This document shows positions 1-12,269 of a DNA stretch of 64,000 nt, one piece after another; position 1 is the stretch's first letter, and each line of letters starts with the position of its first letter. The translations under genes and the position numbers were made by a program. The stretch is from Biscogniauxia marginata (lineage: Eukaryota > Ascomycota > Sordariomycetes > Xylariales > Xylariaceae), in the NCBI GenBank assembly GCA_022695795.1, contig MU404058.1, positions 372,001-436,000 on the forward strand, given 5' to 3'. The notes below the pieces were generated by a model, which had not been told where the DNA came from, did no database searches, and saw only the letters and a list, made by a program, of their open reading frames with translations.

Positions 1-2
1 CG

Positions 3-2180
3 AACCCCCTTTCTCGGCTTTTTCGCCAGCAACAACAACCTACAATAGCGCGATTGGCCGTCTTGCAGGCTGCTAGTGACCGTGATGCCCCGATAAAGAT
101 TGCAGTCACAGAAGCAAATCTAGCAGACACATCGTACGAATGCATCTCCTATGACCACACAGAAGACACAGATACGGTATCCATCTCGGTCGATGGTGAT
201 GATCGGGACGTCCCTAAAGCGCTGGAAAGTGCTCTGCGCACGTTTCGTCGTAAAGAGAAGCCTCGAACGTTATGGGCGGACTTGCTCGTCGGACGCACTG
301 TCGAGGAACGTAGCGCGCAGGCAGCCGTGATTCGCCGGATACTTGAGAACGCGGAGAGAACTTTGTGTTGGATAGGCCCCGGCAAAGAATCCACCACCAC
401 GGTGTTCGGCACGATCCATGACATGGCCAACCGCTGGACCCAGGCTTGCTTGCATGTTGGTATATCGGCTGACATCAAATTAAGCCAGATTACTATGCAG
501 CAGATGGATGCGCTCAGGAATAGGCTGGATGAATGTGGCTTTGATGATCTGAATTCATTCGACTTTGCTCATTGGCGTGATATTTACGACGTCTTTGGGG
601 CGCGGTACTGGAAGTCCGTCCAGTGCATCCCCGAGATTGTGCTGGCTAAGCTCGCCATCGTAGTCTGCGGCCGAAGCAACATACAATGGTCAAACTACAT
701 CGCGGCCTCTCGTGCCATGCCGTTTTTCCAGGCGAAGTTCTTCCAGGTCCCGCTTCTCCCGACTGTCAGGGAGGGATTTGAGATCGCTAACTCGATCGAG
801 CTCGCGGAGCGGAGGCGGCGGCTCGGCGAGACGATAGAGCTCTTCCCTATGATACAAACGGCCCGGGACTGTGGTGCCAAGGACGTGAGGGAGTACGTGT
901 TCTCGATGGTCCGCATCGCCACACCCTCCGATCGCATCAAGAGCCACCATTTGGGGCCCCAACCATTGCCCACCGTCGACTACACAAAGAGCGCCCAGCA
1001 AGTCTTTACAGAAGCGGCGCGTTACACTATCCTGGAGCGGCAGGATCTGCTTCTATGGTTTGGCGAGCGCGTGCCGTGCACCAAGAAGCTGAAGGACCTG
1101 CCGAGCTGGGTTCCTGATTTCGGCGCCACTGCGCCGAAGGGCGCTGAACACGACCCGAAAAACGGTCTTCGCCAATGGTGGGAATCTCTCATGCCAATCA
1201 AGCCGATCGCGGTTTCAGACGACAATGCGCTGCACGTGCAGGCGCACGCCCTTGATCGTGTGACTTATGTCTCTCCTGTTTTCAACGCCGGCAACTGCGG
1301 CCGGCTCTGTGTTGAGGAGTTCCTAAAGCTCCCAGGCCCAATCTTCGAGACGGGAGGGCAAAGAGACGAGCGCTTCTGGAGAACACTCATCCTCAATATC
1401 GGCGGGTATGGAGACACACTGGCTGGGAACGTCCAACCAAGTGCTGTCTCGGGTGCTAGCTTCCGGAGCTTAGTTGCCCAGGAGCGCGTTTTGAAGCTCC
1501 TAGACTGCTCTCCCGACCAGCTCCGCTCCCCCGAAATCCAGGCTCGTATCGGCAACAGCCCAGAGGCCCAAGCTCTGTTGCCGCAGTGCGGTGTGGCTCA
1601 GCCGTACGAGGCACTCTTGCGCAAATACGCGATCGGGCGACGCTTCTTCCGTACCGATGGAGGCAGATTCGGCATGACGGCTGTGGAGGACATCGCGTGC
1701 GTCGACCGCACCCTGCTCGATGAGGACGAAGTCAAAGCCTCGCAGCAGGGCCCCGAGGGTCAGCCCCGCGCCCCGGGCTTTGACCGCCTGCTCGTAGACC
1801 CGATGGCGCGCATGATGATGAGCGGTTTCCAGGATTTCCTAAAGAAAAAGGACCCAAAAGCGGCGCGTGCTTACGAAAAAGCCCTGCGTGGGGAGTTTCC
1901 AGGGCAGCAGGAGAATATGGTCCGCATCAAGGGCGGGGTATCAGAAGGCGATGTTGTGGTAGCACTGGTTGGAGGCTTCTTCCCCTATGTGCTGCGGCCA
2001 CGAGAGCCGGGCGCAGTCTCGGGCGCACAGCCAACCAGGACGGACTCGGTGTACCAGTTTGTAGGGGATTGCTATTTGCATGGTTCCATGGAGGGCGAGG
2101 ATTTCCAAGTACGGGGAGTAGGGGGAGAGGTATTCTACAGAACAGATACGTCCAAGCTTGTTAATATTATAATTGTATAA
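3..2180 (+). CDS. HET-like (heterokaryon incompatibility) protein, 5' truncated by window edge
   Basis: The reading frame is open from base 3 to the TAA at 2178-2180 and has no ATG near its start, so the true start lies left of the window. The N-terminal part follows the HET domain pattern: YECISY, then a run like 'V..ALE.ALRTFR....RTLW', then EERSAQ and a CWIGPG strand. The canonical LWIDAICINQ core reads LWADLLVGRT here, so the domain is degenerate. The middle and C-terminal parts also look like HET proteins, with LPSWVPDFG around bases 1097-1125 and a late CYLHGSMEGE segment near 2070-2100. HET proteins act in the cytoplasm in allorecognition and can trigger cell death; that this copy does so is inference. 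No intron is needed in the visible part. The family is clear; activity is uncertain. Confidence 0.85.
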   Translation, partial: NPLSRLFRQQQQPTIARLAVLQAASDRDAPIKIAVTEANLADTSYECISYDHTEDTDTVSISVDGDDRDVPKALESALRTFRRKEKPRTLWADLLVGRTVEERSAQAAVIRRILENAERTLCWIGPGKESTTTVFGTIHDMANRWTQACLHVGISADIKLSQITMQQMDALRNRLDECGFDDLNSFDFAHWRDIYDVFGARYWKSVQCIPEIVLAKLAIVVCGRSNIQWSNYIAASRAMPFFQAKFFQVPLLPTVREGFEIANSIELAERRRRLGETIELFPMIQTARDCGAKDVREYVFSMVRIATPSDRIKSHHLGPQPLPTVDYTKSAQQVFTEAARYTILERQDLLLWFGERVPCTKKLKDLPSWVPDFGATAPKGAEHDPKNGLRQWWESLMPIKPIAVSDDNALHVQAHALDRVTYVSPVFNAGNCGRLCVEEFLKLPGPIFETGGQRDERFWRTLILNIGGYGDTLAGNVQPSAVSGASFRSLVAQERVLKLLDCSPDQLRSPEIQARIGNSPEAQALLPQCGVAQPYEALLRKYAIGRRFFRTDGGRFGMTAVEDIACVDRTLLDEDEVKASQQGPEGQPRAPGFDRLLVDPMARMMMSGFQDFLKKKDPKAARAYEKALRGEFPGQQENMVRIKGGVSEGDVVVALVGGFFPYVLRPREPGAVSGAQPTRTDSVYQFVGDCYLHGSMEGEDFQVRGVGGEVFYRTDTSKLVNIIIV

Positions 2181-3906
2181 ACGGCTCATATCACCAAGAG
2201 AAGTACGTTGCTGAGTAGGTGATATCTCGACTATTACACGAGGAGCTTCAACCAGACGTGTACATGGACAAGCGGTTAATTTTCCTTTGTACATAAATAG
2301 TCCCCTTATCTCCTAGCTCCTCCTAGCTTGCTTAATGTACTAACTAATAGTGAGCGAGCTTCTAACAGTTCACACACACCAAATGGGAGTGGGGAAGGGG
2401 TTCATATACTATAGTAACTCCTTCCATCAAATGTAGAATGAAATTGGAAAGCCTTGATAAGGGGCCTATGAGCTTAGACACCTCGGATAATGTGTATTGA
2501 TCAATATTTTGATGCAGTTCAGGTTGTATGATTAGAACCTAGCGAGGGGTATTTGCACTTTCGAGGTCTGTTATGAAACTAAGCAGTTCAGTGAGCAAAT
2601 ATTGAAGCTCAACGTCTAAGAGTACTTGAACATAGCAACTAATCAAAATCCAAAGGAAAGTGCTAGAAAAGATTGCATGGAAGGATAATGTCCAACAAGG
2701 CTATGAACCACTCATCTATCCCAAGTTCGATGCCCACAGGAGGGTTTGGTTGCTTTGCATGTTCCCTTGCCGCCTTAGAGGTCAGAAGCCAAGTTGGGCA
2801 GCCAATGACTGTTGAGACGAGACGAAGATGTGAGGATAGGATCAAGTGTATTGGTTCAAGATGGGTCTAGATAGGAGGGCGAAGCCCTCCTATATATATA
2901 GATAGATACAGGTGACAAGAGTCGTATGGCTCCATATTTCAATAATGACCAATCGTACAAAACGAATATGTGTAATATCTGTTATCTTAGGTACTTATGC
3001 TTGAATCTTGGTTTGATACCATAACGAAAAGCATTACGCAACAAGAAAGTAATAAGTGGGATATGCCGGCTCTGAAAATCAACTAATGGGAAGAGCAACT
3101 TGTGCGAAAATACAGCATGGCGAAGTGATATTGGCAAATATCCACGGCACAAATGGTCGCAAGGGAAGGCTGTGCAAATTGAGGGTAACAAGAAGTCTGA
3201 AATCTTCCGCTCCATAGGATACCTAGGGCTTCTTGCGAGGCACATGCCTTAAATCACACCAAGCCCAACATATGGAATATGGTGTTGCCACGTATGAATC
3301 TGTGCTACATGTACATATGATGTATCAAAGCCGAAGTGCCTGTTTTTAAAGGCTCCTGCATCACAAACGGAAGATTCCCCCTTCGGCTTCTGAATGGGGT
3401 ATGGAGAAAGGCGATTATTTGGGCTGCTCATACTTCAGTAACAGGGTAGGTCTGCAGGCAGATTGACCATCAAGGCTGATTGGGACTGCAGTGACTGTAA
3501 TTGCAAGGTGTGAATTGTGTATGGACCAAATATGCATTAAGATAAGTAAATAGTGTACATGCCTTTTATATGAGGCTTGCAGGATACTCCAAAACGTGGC
3601 CTATCAAGTTCAATATCACATTTGAGTTCACTCTGCAGTACCATGCAGTCATATTACGCCCAATCCTTGTTCCCTCTTCTCAGAGTCGTTTTCTATTGCC
3701 TAGGTTGCCTACAGGTCTGCCTTACCCGTTTCATGGCACTTATGATGATTTCTGATCCTTTGTATTGTTGATTTAGAGGAAAAATGTGATATACGCCTTA
3801 GCTTAGTGAGGCTTATATTTCAACATGTATTACCTATATTAGATGCAAAATTTCCACCGTCTCTTGACAGACACAACCTACCCTAAGCCATGCTCACCAT
3901 ATCATA
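2181..3906. other. intergenic, no gene seen
   Basis: A 1.7-kb AT-rich gap between the HET-like gene and the NLR gene, which point the same way. Only short open frames without family features are present. A short TA/GATA simple repeat lies near 2890-2910. It should hold the 3' end of the first gene and the promoter of the next, but no clear TATA box was found. Confidence 0.6.
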
Positions 3907-6900
3907 ATGGCAGATCCTTTATCCATTTCGGCTAGCATTGCTGGTCTTATTACACTCGCAGACGTTGTATTTGTCCGCTTGACGAAATATGTCAGGTCTG
4001 TGAAAAAGGTTGGTGAAGAGATTAAATCTCTTGCGAGGGAGATTAATCTTCTAGGAGGCGCCTTAAATAGCCTCTTAAGGTTAGCAAGGAGTTTCGAGGA
4101 TGAACCGTTTGATACTGTGTACCGAGAATATCACATTGGAGCTTGCCGCGACATATTATCGGCTATCAATGAGAAATTGAAGGAGTTTGATTCAACGGAT
4201 TCAATTCGGAAGCTCAAATGGCCCTTCTCCTCCATAGGCGTGAAGGAAATGCTCGATGATCTCACACGACACAAACAAAGCATTGACCTGGCTCTATCAG
4301 CCAATTCTATGGAGCTCCTTCACCGGTCACTGGCCCGAGAACAGGATATCGAAAAGTCAACAACGGAAATACTCTTAGATGTTAAGAAGACTCGCGAGAT
4401 CACAAGTCGTATCCACGACAATTCTGAGCATCAACTCATCACCAAGATGTTCCTCAAATGTAACCCACAGAAAAACTACGAAAAGAGCCTCGAGTTACGG
4501 CATCCAAGAACTGGATTGTGGCTTATGCAACTTCCTGTTTTCCAGACATGGCAGTCAACGCCAGGGGAGAAGCTCTGGCTCAGCGGTATGGCTGGAGCAG
4601 GCAAAACGGTCATAGCAGGATCCATTATTGAGTCAGCATTATCAAGATCTAACGAGAAGGTTGCAGTAGCCTTCTTTTTCTGCGACTACAAAGATGAGGC
4701 AACACTCAAACCAGTGAATATATTGAGCGCGTTGGCATATCAAATAGCAACACAGAACGCAGAAGCATACGAAATCCTGGAAAGATATCATAATGAACTC
4801 AAACCCAGGAATCTTCTTCCGAAGGATCCCTCGGTCAGTGGACTACAGAAGATCATAGGGGAGATGACTGAGATATATGATCAATCGTTGTTGATCGTAG
4901 ATGGGCTGGACGAATGTGAAAAACTTACGGTTAAGGTCCTAGAGAGCCTTTGCTCTATCTCTGAACACTCCGATAAAATATCGATAGTATTACTGAGTCG
5001 AGACGAAATCAATATCAGAGAAAAACTCGAAGAGAAGTTCAGACACGAGGCAATCAGCGCCCACACGGAAGACATTACCGAATACGTCAAAGCAGAGATC
5101 GAGGAAAGAATACGAACCCGAAGGCTACGTATTGGTAATGACACTAGTCTCAAAGGGGATATCCTCCATGGCCTGGTTGATGGGGCAGCAGGAATGTAAG
5201 TTCGTCTTTTACGACAGAGTCCGTAATTATTGAGCTGACGTTTCTGTCAAGGTTTCGTTGGGTCGCTTGCCAGCTAGACCACCTTTGCGGATGCATCTCC
5301 GATAAGGAATGCCGAGAGGCATTGACAAAGCTACCCCCGAATCTTGACGAAACATATCTACGCATATTAAAACGAGTTCCTCAGAGACAAGCACGCCTTG
5401 TCCATATGACTCTACTTTTCATTGCATACGCCAAGCCACGCCTGGGAATTCGGCAGCTCCAAGAAGCCCTCTCTGTGGCCAGCACCGGAGAGTTCTTGGA
5501 GACGAACTCTCTTGTCCATGAGCATTCCATTCAGAGATTGTGCAGCAGCCTGATAAGAAAGTCAAATTGTGGTAAATACTTCGAATTCGCACACTTCTCG
5601 GTCGCGGAATTCCTTCAAAACGAGTCGGTGCTCAAGGATGAGTTGAGCTCCTTTTTGATATCGAAGTCGCAATGCAACCAACTTCTTGCGATCCAATGCC
5701 TCATATTTCTTCAACTCGAAAACTTCAATGAATGCCCGACCGAACCTAGAGATTTAATTGAACACTTGGAAAGGATAAATGACGAGTACAAGTTTTACTG
5801 GCACGCAGCTGCAAAATGGCCTGTCTATGCAAGAGACGAGTGGGGCGACGAGCGTATCGTCGAGTTGGCAAAAGGGCTGTTTCACAGCCAGAAAACACCA
5901 ATGTTTATTTCATGGTCGGTAGAACTTATTCTCCGATCTATAAAATGGCAGTACAAATATAATGGATCTCTTAGAAGCAACTTTGCTGCTATGGAGAGTG
6001 CGGAGTATGATTCTGACGATGAAGCTCATCCCTATATCAACTCTTACATCTACGATGATTATTACGGATATCGAAGAATCGAAAATATGACCCAGCCCTT
6101 GACTGATAGAAGTTTCACTCCTTTGCACTTAGCGTCTATCCTTTCCTTGCCGGAGATCTGTTCGGTTCTGATACAGCAAGGTGTCAAGGTAGAGCTGAAA
6201 AGTCGAGTCGGGACACCTGTTCAATGTGCCGTTCGTCACTTTAGAGTTTTTGAGAGAAGTTTTGCAGACGTGTGGAAAGACCAATGTTTTGGAGAGAACA
6301 GAACGTTCAAATACGCAGTCAATACTGTGGAAGTTCTCAAAAATGCTGGTGCCAAATTGTCAAGTACCCGGCCGAGTCGTTCTGGCCCAACAAGCTTGAT
6401 TCACGACGCAATGCTTATTTTTTCGATTACCGAGGATCTCTCCATGGCTACATTCCTCGTGTCAGACCCGTCAGTGCTTCGGGAACACGACGTCACCACT
6501 TTTTCACAGCAACTGGATTTTTATTGCGCTTATAAAAATTCGGCTTCGGGTCGATTTGATCAATCTCTCCAGAATTTCATCAAAGCTCTCAATACGTTGA
6601 TTGATATATCGCCCCTCCACTGGCGGCTGTGTGAAGTAGCATGGGAAAAAGCCATCAGCATGAACCTCAAATTTGCCCTAGACCTCAACAACATTGATTC
6701 TCGTATATCATATAGCCCCGAGAGGCTTCAGTCAGCGATATTTGCTGCGTCTAATACAGGCGATCTCGTCGCTCTAAAAAAGCTGTCGGGAGACCTGCGT
6801 GTCAACGTAGCTGAACTTGCCGACGCTGCTGGTAAAACGTTGTTGCACCACGCCATGAACTCTTCCTATCTGAAGGTGGATGTAGATGTGATCGAATTCC

Positions 6901-9900
6901 TACTTGATGCGGGTTGTAAGCCTGTGATACCAGATTCTAAAGGTCGATTACCATTTCATGTTTGGAAGCATCACAGATTTGAAGATCCTGACCAAGTCAA
7001 TTATTTGGTGAAGATTCTCATCAGTCATGGGATGAACGTCAAGGTCCAGGATCCAGACGGCTGCAATGTATTACACACTAATGTAGACAGTCCCACTCGA
7101 CTGAGGGCGCTCCTTGAACACGACACCGAAGCCAATACCACACCGGCGCTTAGCACAATCAATAATGATGGCTACACACCACTGTCCCTAGCCCTCTTTA
7201 ACTACGAGTCAGAATCGGCTACACTGCTGTTCGAACGAGGCGGACTGAATATCACCATGCTGCAAAGTCCAACACCTGTTCCGCTACTTGCCGCGAGAGC
7301 AAACTGCGAACACGTTTTTCGAAGCCTCGAGGAGGCTGGAATAAATGCCAAACTGATTGAAGCTGAAGATATAACACCACTCCATTATTTGGGATATAGG
7401 GCATCGCTGAGCTTTGTAAACTACCTCAAATCCATCTACAAAGATGCTTGCCGGCTCCACATTGACGATGAACTGCCACTCCATGTCTACATAAATCAAT
7501 GTCTAAATAACCCCATTGCCCCTCACGAAGACATTATCACGGCATTAGTAGCACCACTAATGGTCGATCCGATGAGCGAAGAGGCGGGTTCCATTTGGGA
7601 GCAGTTCTGCAGGAGAATTTCAACGTTTGGCTCAGAAGTGAATTTCATCGCCAATCAACAGCGATATCTACTTAACCCAACAGTCAAGTGCCTCATGGGA
7701 CTAGGGGTCCTGCAGTCATATGAGGCAGTCCGTAAACGATGTACGCTTTTGCAACTCTTGGAGACTTGCTCCAGCAAATTTGAATCGGGACCGGATCGTT
7801 GGCCAATATTTAGTGATCTACTCTGTGATATCATTCGTCGCGCAGACCAATGGACAGATGCTTCGGTCTCTGTTTTGGTAATTCGTTTGTTAGCCACAGC
7901 TATAAAGGAACTTGACGTTGGAATCGTCACTGCTCTGTTGCAAAAAGGCGTCAACGTCCATCATCGTCCAGAAATCCTGTCGCCACTGGAACAAGTTTGC
8001 CAAAAGCCGCGGAAAGATGCGTTCCATCACGAGGAGAGCGTCCGGTGTATTTTCAAGCTCGTGTTGGGTCACGCAGATCCTGAGCGACTCAATGAAACCA
8101 ATCCACGAAACGGCGGCCTTGGACTTATTCATTATCTTGCATTCCCAGGTTCCAGCTGGCAGATAAACGAGTTATTGAAAAGGGGTGCAGATCCGAATCT
8201 TCGTACAAGGTGCCCGCTGAAGCTTCCAGCTTTAAATTACCACATAGAAGCGAATCAGTTTGCATCCTCTTTGACTCTCTTGAAAGCAGGAGCCGATCCG
8301 ACACTTGTAGACAATGATGGATTCGATGCGGCGATGCAGGCTGCATTTAATGGCGTGGCATCGTTCCTTCTTGAGCTTCGCAGTATTCAAGATCCACCCT
8401 GGCAACTCAATTGGCAAGCAACAGGCCGCCTAAGAGTAGCGAATAACATACTATATTATGGACTAAATGCGCTACACTTAGCCTCTGGCAATGGACACGT
8501 GGACTGCTTGAAGTTTTACATGGATCACGCACTTCTAGTCAACCCGGACCCTGTTTCCGCAGAGATGCACACGCCTTTACATTTCGCAGCTTTAAATGGA
8601 CACATCGATGTCGTCAAGTTCCTCCTGGGTAAAGGGGCCAACGTCAACGCTCGATCAAAAAACGAAGAGTTGCCTTTACATTTTGCAGCCCGGGGCGGGG
8701 AAATAAGTGTTGTCAAGTTACTCATCGATGCCGGGAGTGAAAATTCACCAGACAAAAATGGGATGTTCCCCATTGCTTGGGCTCTCCAGGGCAAGAACAA
8801 GCAGATTGTCGAATACTTCCAAAGGAACGTAGATGTGGGCACGAAATCCATGACTTCCTTGGGGGAACGGGGCTTTGCAATACTACTTCAAGTAGCTATT
8901 AAAGATGGCGATATTACTGAATGTAAACGGCTACAACTGCGTGGCTGTCCTCTGAATCTCGATCTTATTGGATGTTCGAGCTGTTCGCCATTGCTTCTCG
9001 CTATCGACTGCCGCAAGGTTTCTATCATCCTCTGGCTTTTAGCCAACGGTGCATTGACCCAAAAAGCACCGTGTGGGAAGCATGGGCCGCTAACAGCCAT
9101 CAATAAGATCTTGAAATATAGGGACCTGGTAGAAGCTCTACCGGTGTTCCTTGACAAGTATTTGAGCGACGGTGGAAGCATACTCGACGAATCACCGAAT
9201 CCGGTAGCTACAGCGGCCGCCAATGGAAATACTCCAGGTCTCCGAATTCTCCTCGAACATATTCAACAAAATAAAGGGCATTATGCGTACGTATTTCTCT
9301 CTCGTGCTTGCAATGTAATAGTATCATGGAATGATTCCTAATCAATTTCTCAGTGCCCTCGTGAACCAGGGCGACGCAAATGTCATAGGGATGGCGGTCA
9401 ATCGGTGCCCCAAAATTGATGATAACCCACCACTTATCAAAGCAATTCGATGTGGAGATTACGAGTCTGTTCAAGTACTTCTCGAGAGCGGTGCTGATCC
9501 AAATTCCTTGGATCCCGGTGAGGAGCGTGCTTCCCCATTACACATTGCAGTGGCGCATTCGAGCGAAAAAATAGCGCAAGAAATCACAGAAGTGTTGATT
9601 CACCATGGCGCTGACTTGGAATCTCGTGATTCGTATGGTCGTACACCTTTGATGACTGCTTCTGATAGCGGCCGATGGAATCTGGTAGACGCCTTGATTC
9701 AGGCCGGGGCGTGCCTAAGCTCTTCAACCTGGGATTACGATAACGCGCTCCGTTACGCAAGAACACCTCAAGCATTCGTGAAGTTCATTAGCTTAGGCCT
9801 CGACCCCTACAGGAAGAATCTTTTCGGCGTCTCACCAATACTTGACGACATGCAATATAACCGATTCCATAGCCTCATCTTGAATGGTGATTTTCCTGTT

Positions 9901-10614
9901 GATAAGATAGGGCCATTCCCATGGAGCGAATCGTGGAATCATCTACTTTGTTCGGTGACAATGCTGTTCCGAAGGTTGTCTCGCAAAATCTCCTGGCATG
10001 ATCTTCAGCAACTTGGAAACTTTGAGCCACAGGGATCATGGAGCCCTCTCTGTTTAGCTGCGTTCATGGGCATGTTAACAGCGCTAGACAACCTGCTCAC
10101 CATAGGTGCAAAAATCGAGTTCGAAGGCTGCCCAGAAGGAACTGCTCTGATGAGTGCATGCCATGCTGGGAGGCTAGATTCTGTTATATTTCTCATCCGT
10201 CGGGGCGCAGCCCTCTCATACCACGGCCCTAACGGTTTCCGTTCTGCATTCGACGAATCCAAAACGTCAAAGCGCATCCTCCACTGGCTTCTCGTCACAC
10301 GATTCACAGACCAAAAGAAACTTACCTACGAAGCCTGCGCGGACCGGAGTGAGAGGCCAACCAGCATGCGGCCTTGGAGTGGTCCTACTCAGGCAGAACT
10401 AGTGATCTATGGGGATCTTGAGAGACGTTCGGATGAATGCGCGAAAGACTACTGGTTTCGCCTCATGAGGGCGAAAAGGGACTGGAGAGGCAGGTATGTT
10501 CCGCCTCAGGGTGGACGCAAGACGGCTCGACCGTCAAAGTTGGTTCCCCAAGAATCTGTTCGGATTCACCCAGAGGGCTACGAGACGCCGAAGGTGGAAG
10601 TTAGATCTAAGTAA
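3907..10614 (+). CDS. NACHT-ankyrin NLR-like receptor, 3 exons
   Basis: Exons 3907-5195, 5252-9286 and 9354-10614 give 2194 residues. Intron 1 (56 bp) has gtaagt...caag with a CTGAC branch site; its removal restores the usual GMFRWVACQLDHL junction. Intron 2 (67 bp) joins a HYAALVNQG segment. Domains in order: an N-terminal helical fungal domain (MADPLSISASIAGLI, residues 1-100), a NACHT NTPase with Walker A GMAGAGKT (about 227-234) and Walker B LLIVDGLDEC (about 328-337), a winged-helix-like segment starting LPPNLDETYLRIL (about 453), then many ankyrin repeats to near the C-terminus, for example TPLHFAALNGHIDVVKFLL. Fungal NLRs sense non-self through such repeats and switch by nucleotide binding. 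The N-terminal effector type is not identifiable beyond the generic fungal domain. The frame is intact with no sign of mutation damage. Confidence 0.95.
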
Positions 10615-11498
10615 AGGGGAGATTAGGATGAGGACTAAAGTCTGCCAGGATATTGGGATTGTAGGCGACAATGACTATGTCTAGAAATTTTTGACCTCTG
10701 AACGGATAGGTTGAATTGTTCTATTATTGTATATTTTTCAATCTCCATGGAGTCTGTAGTTGAGTGGTTGGGTCTCCTTGGGTTTTTTCCTATTGGTTCT
10801 CGGTTATCACCTTGGTGTTCTGGAATGGTTGGACTACACTGCAAACTACTAGTACATATAACCATACTGGCACAAAGTATTCTGTTTCAGTGTGTTAGGA
10901 AATTACACTGCTAAACCATACTAGAGAGTATTTTGTTAGATCTAGTAAATTTATAACATCCGAAGTTCTGTCTTTTCAAAATTGCCCGCATCGATCACAC
11001 CGATTCAAAAAGAATAAGAAAGAATAAGAAAGAAAAAGAAAAAGAAAAAGGGGGGGAGAGGGGGAGGGGGGATAGAGGGAGTTATTTAGCAATCGAAATA
11101 GGAATCTGCACTGTAGGCCTCGTATGCCTCTAAGTTAAACGTAAAAATTATATATCATGACGATAACTCTTCCTCCTATCCATTACCTTTTGACGGCATT
11201 CACTCACGATGGAGATAAGCGATTCGTAGAACTTGTGTTTACCGGACAAATTTAATCTTGCACGCTCACGGGCAACGAATATTACTAAAACAACGAACAG
11301 TGACATTGAAAGCACCGCCTCTAATTCGATGAGGTGAACATGCCACTATATCAGTGCTGCTCATGATTTTGAGCTTCATACTAGATAATAGAAGTCTCCA
11401 TTTCCTCACCAGCTCCTCCCGCTCCATAGTCTGGAAATAATCCCAGAGCTCATTAAACCCATTTTAATCTAATCAACTACCTGACAACCTAACAGCAA
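10615..11498. other. intergenic, 3' ends of two convergent genes
   Basis: This stretch separates the NLR gene from the convergent phosphatase gene. It holds a purine tract (separate entry) and otherwise AT-rich sequence with no supported gene. Confidence 0.6.
11007..11075 (+). repeat. polypurine tract (A/G-rich, then G-rich)
   Basis: About 70 bases almost free of pyrimidines: GAATAA and GAAA units run into a long block of G with a few A. It lies between two convergent genes, where it could affect termination or form unusual structures; that role is inference. Confidence 0.8.
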
Positions 11499-12269
11499 CT
11501 AATTCAGACCTCGAAAGATCTTCTTGGCCTCATTGTAGTGCCTCTCGAGTCTCTCTAGGGCATAACCCCTAAGCCTCGACTTCTCAGCTCCATCCAGGTC
11601 ATCCCAGTGCGGGCCGGGAGCCTTACTCTTCTCCTCCTCGCTGAGAACCAGGGCGGCCCTGTCGTCTCGGCCGTCCAAATCGGCAAACCGATAGGACTTC
11701 CACCCGGCATTGGGGAAGACGCCAGACCCCCTGCCGGGCTCGAGTCCCGAGAAATCCTCCGTGAGAAAGTGCGCGAACGCGCCGTGCGTCACAACGACGA
11801 TCCGGCGGTCGGGATCGGTCCGGCGTGCCAGGTCGCGAAGCCACGCGCGCGCGACGCGGGCGCGCTCCTCGACCTTGTCCTTCTCGGGGGCGAATCGCGT
11901 GCAGAGGCCCTTGTCGAACCACGTCTGGGGAAGGCCTCCCCATTCGACGTAGTCGTCGAACTCTAGCTTCAGCTCATGCAGGGGAGAGCCGGTATCGCAA
12001 GCCCTGGCGCTGTTCTCCTGCAGCTCAGGCAGGACGGTGACTTTCTTGCCGGCGTCGAGGAACTCGATGAAGGTGATGATCGCGGTCAGTATCGTGCGCT
12101 TCATCGGGGATGCAACGATGTGAGCGATCTTGTCCATCTCGGGATATGACTGTGCCAATTCGTAGCACTGGTCTTGTCCCTTGGGCGTAAGCTCTGGATC
12201 ACCGACATGTGGTCCCTCGACATTATTTCGAGCTTCGGCGTGACGGATGATTTCAATAATTGGCGCCAT
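11499..12269 (-). CDS. histidine phosphatase (phosphoglycerate mutase-like) protein
   Basis: A single-exon gene of 256 residues. The clade-1 histidine phosphatase signature is at the very start: IEIIRHAEARNN, with Arg9 and the phospho-accepting His10. Later come the SPMKRTILTA segment with a phosphate-pocket Arg, LPELQE with the likely acid Glu, and VVVTHGAFAHFL with the second catalytic His162. These match the small cytosolic fungal phosphoglycerate mutase-like or PMU1-like phosphatases rather than glycolytic mutase. The substrate cannot be read from sequence. The start is supported because the catalytic motif sits within ten residues of the Met, as is usual. It is convergent with the NLR gene. 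Confidence 0.9.
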   Translation of the reverse strand: MAPIIEIIRHAEARNNVEGPHVGDPELTPKGQDQCYELAQSYPEMDKIAHIVASPMKRTILTAIITFIEFLDAGKKVTVLPELQENSARACDTGSPLHELKLEFDDYVEWGGLPQTWFDKGLCTRFAPEKDKVEERARVARAWLRDLARRTDPDRRIVVVTHGAFAHFLTEDFSGLEPGRGSGVFPNAGWKSYRFADLDGRDDRAALVLSEEEKSKAPGPHWDDLDGAEKSRLRGYALERLERHYNEAKKIFRGLN

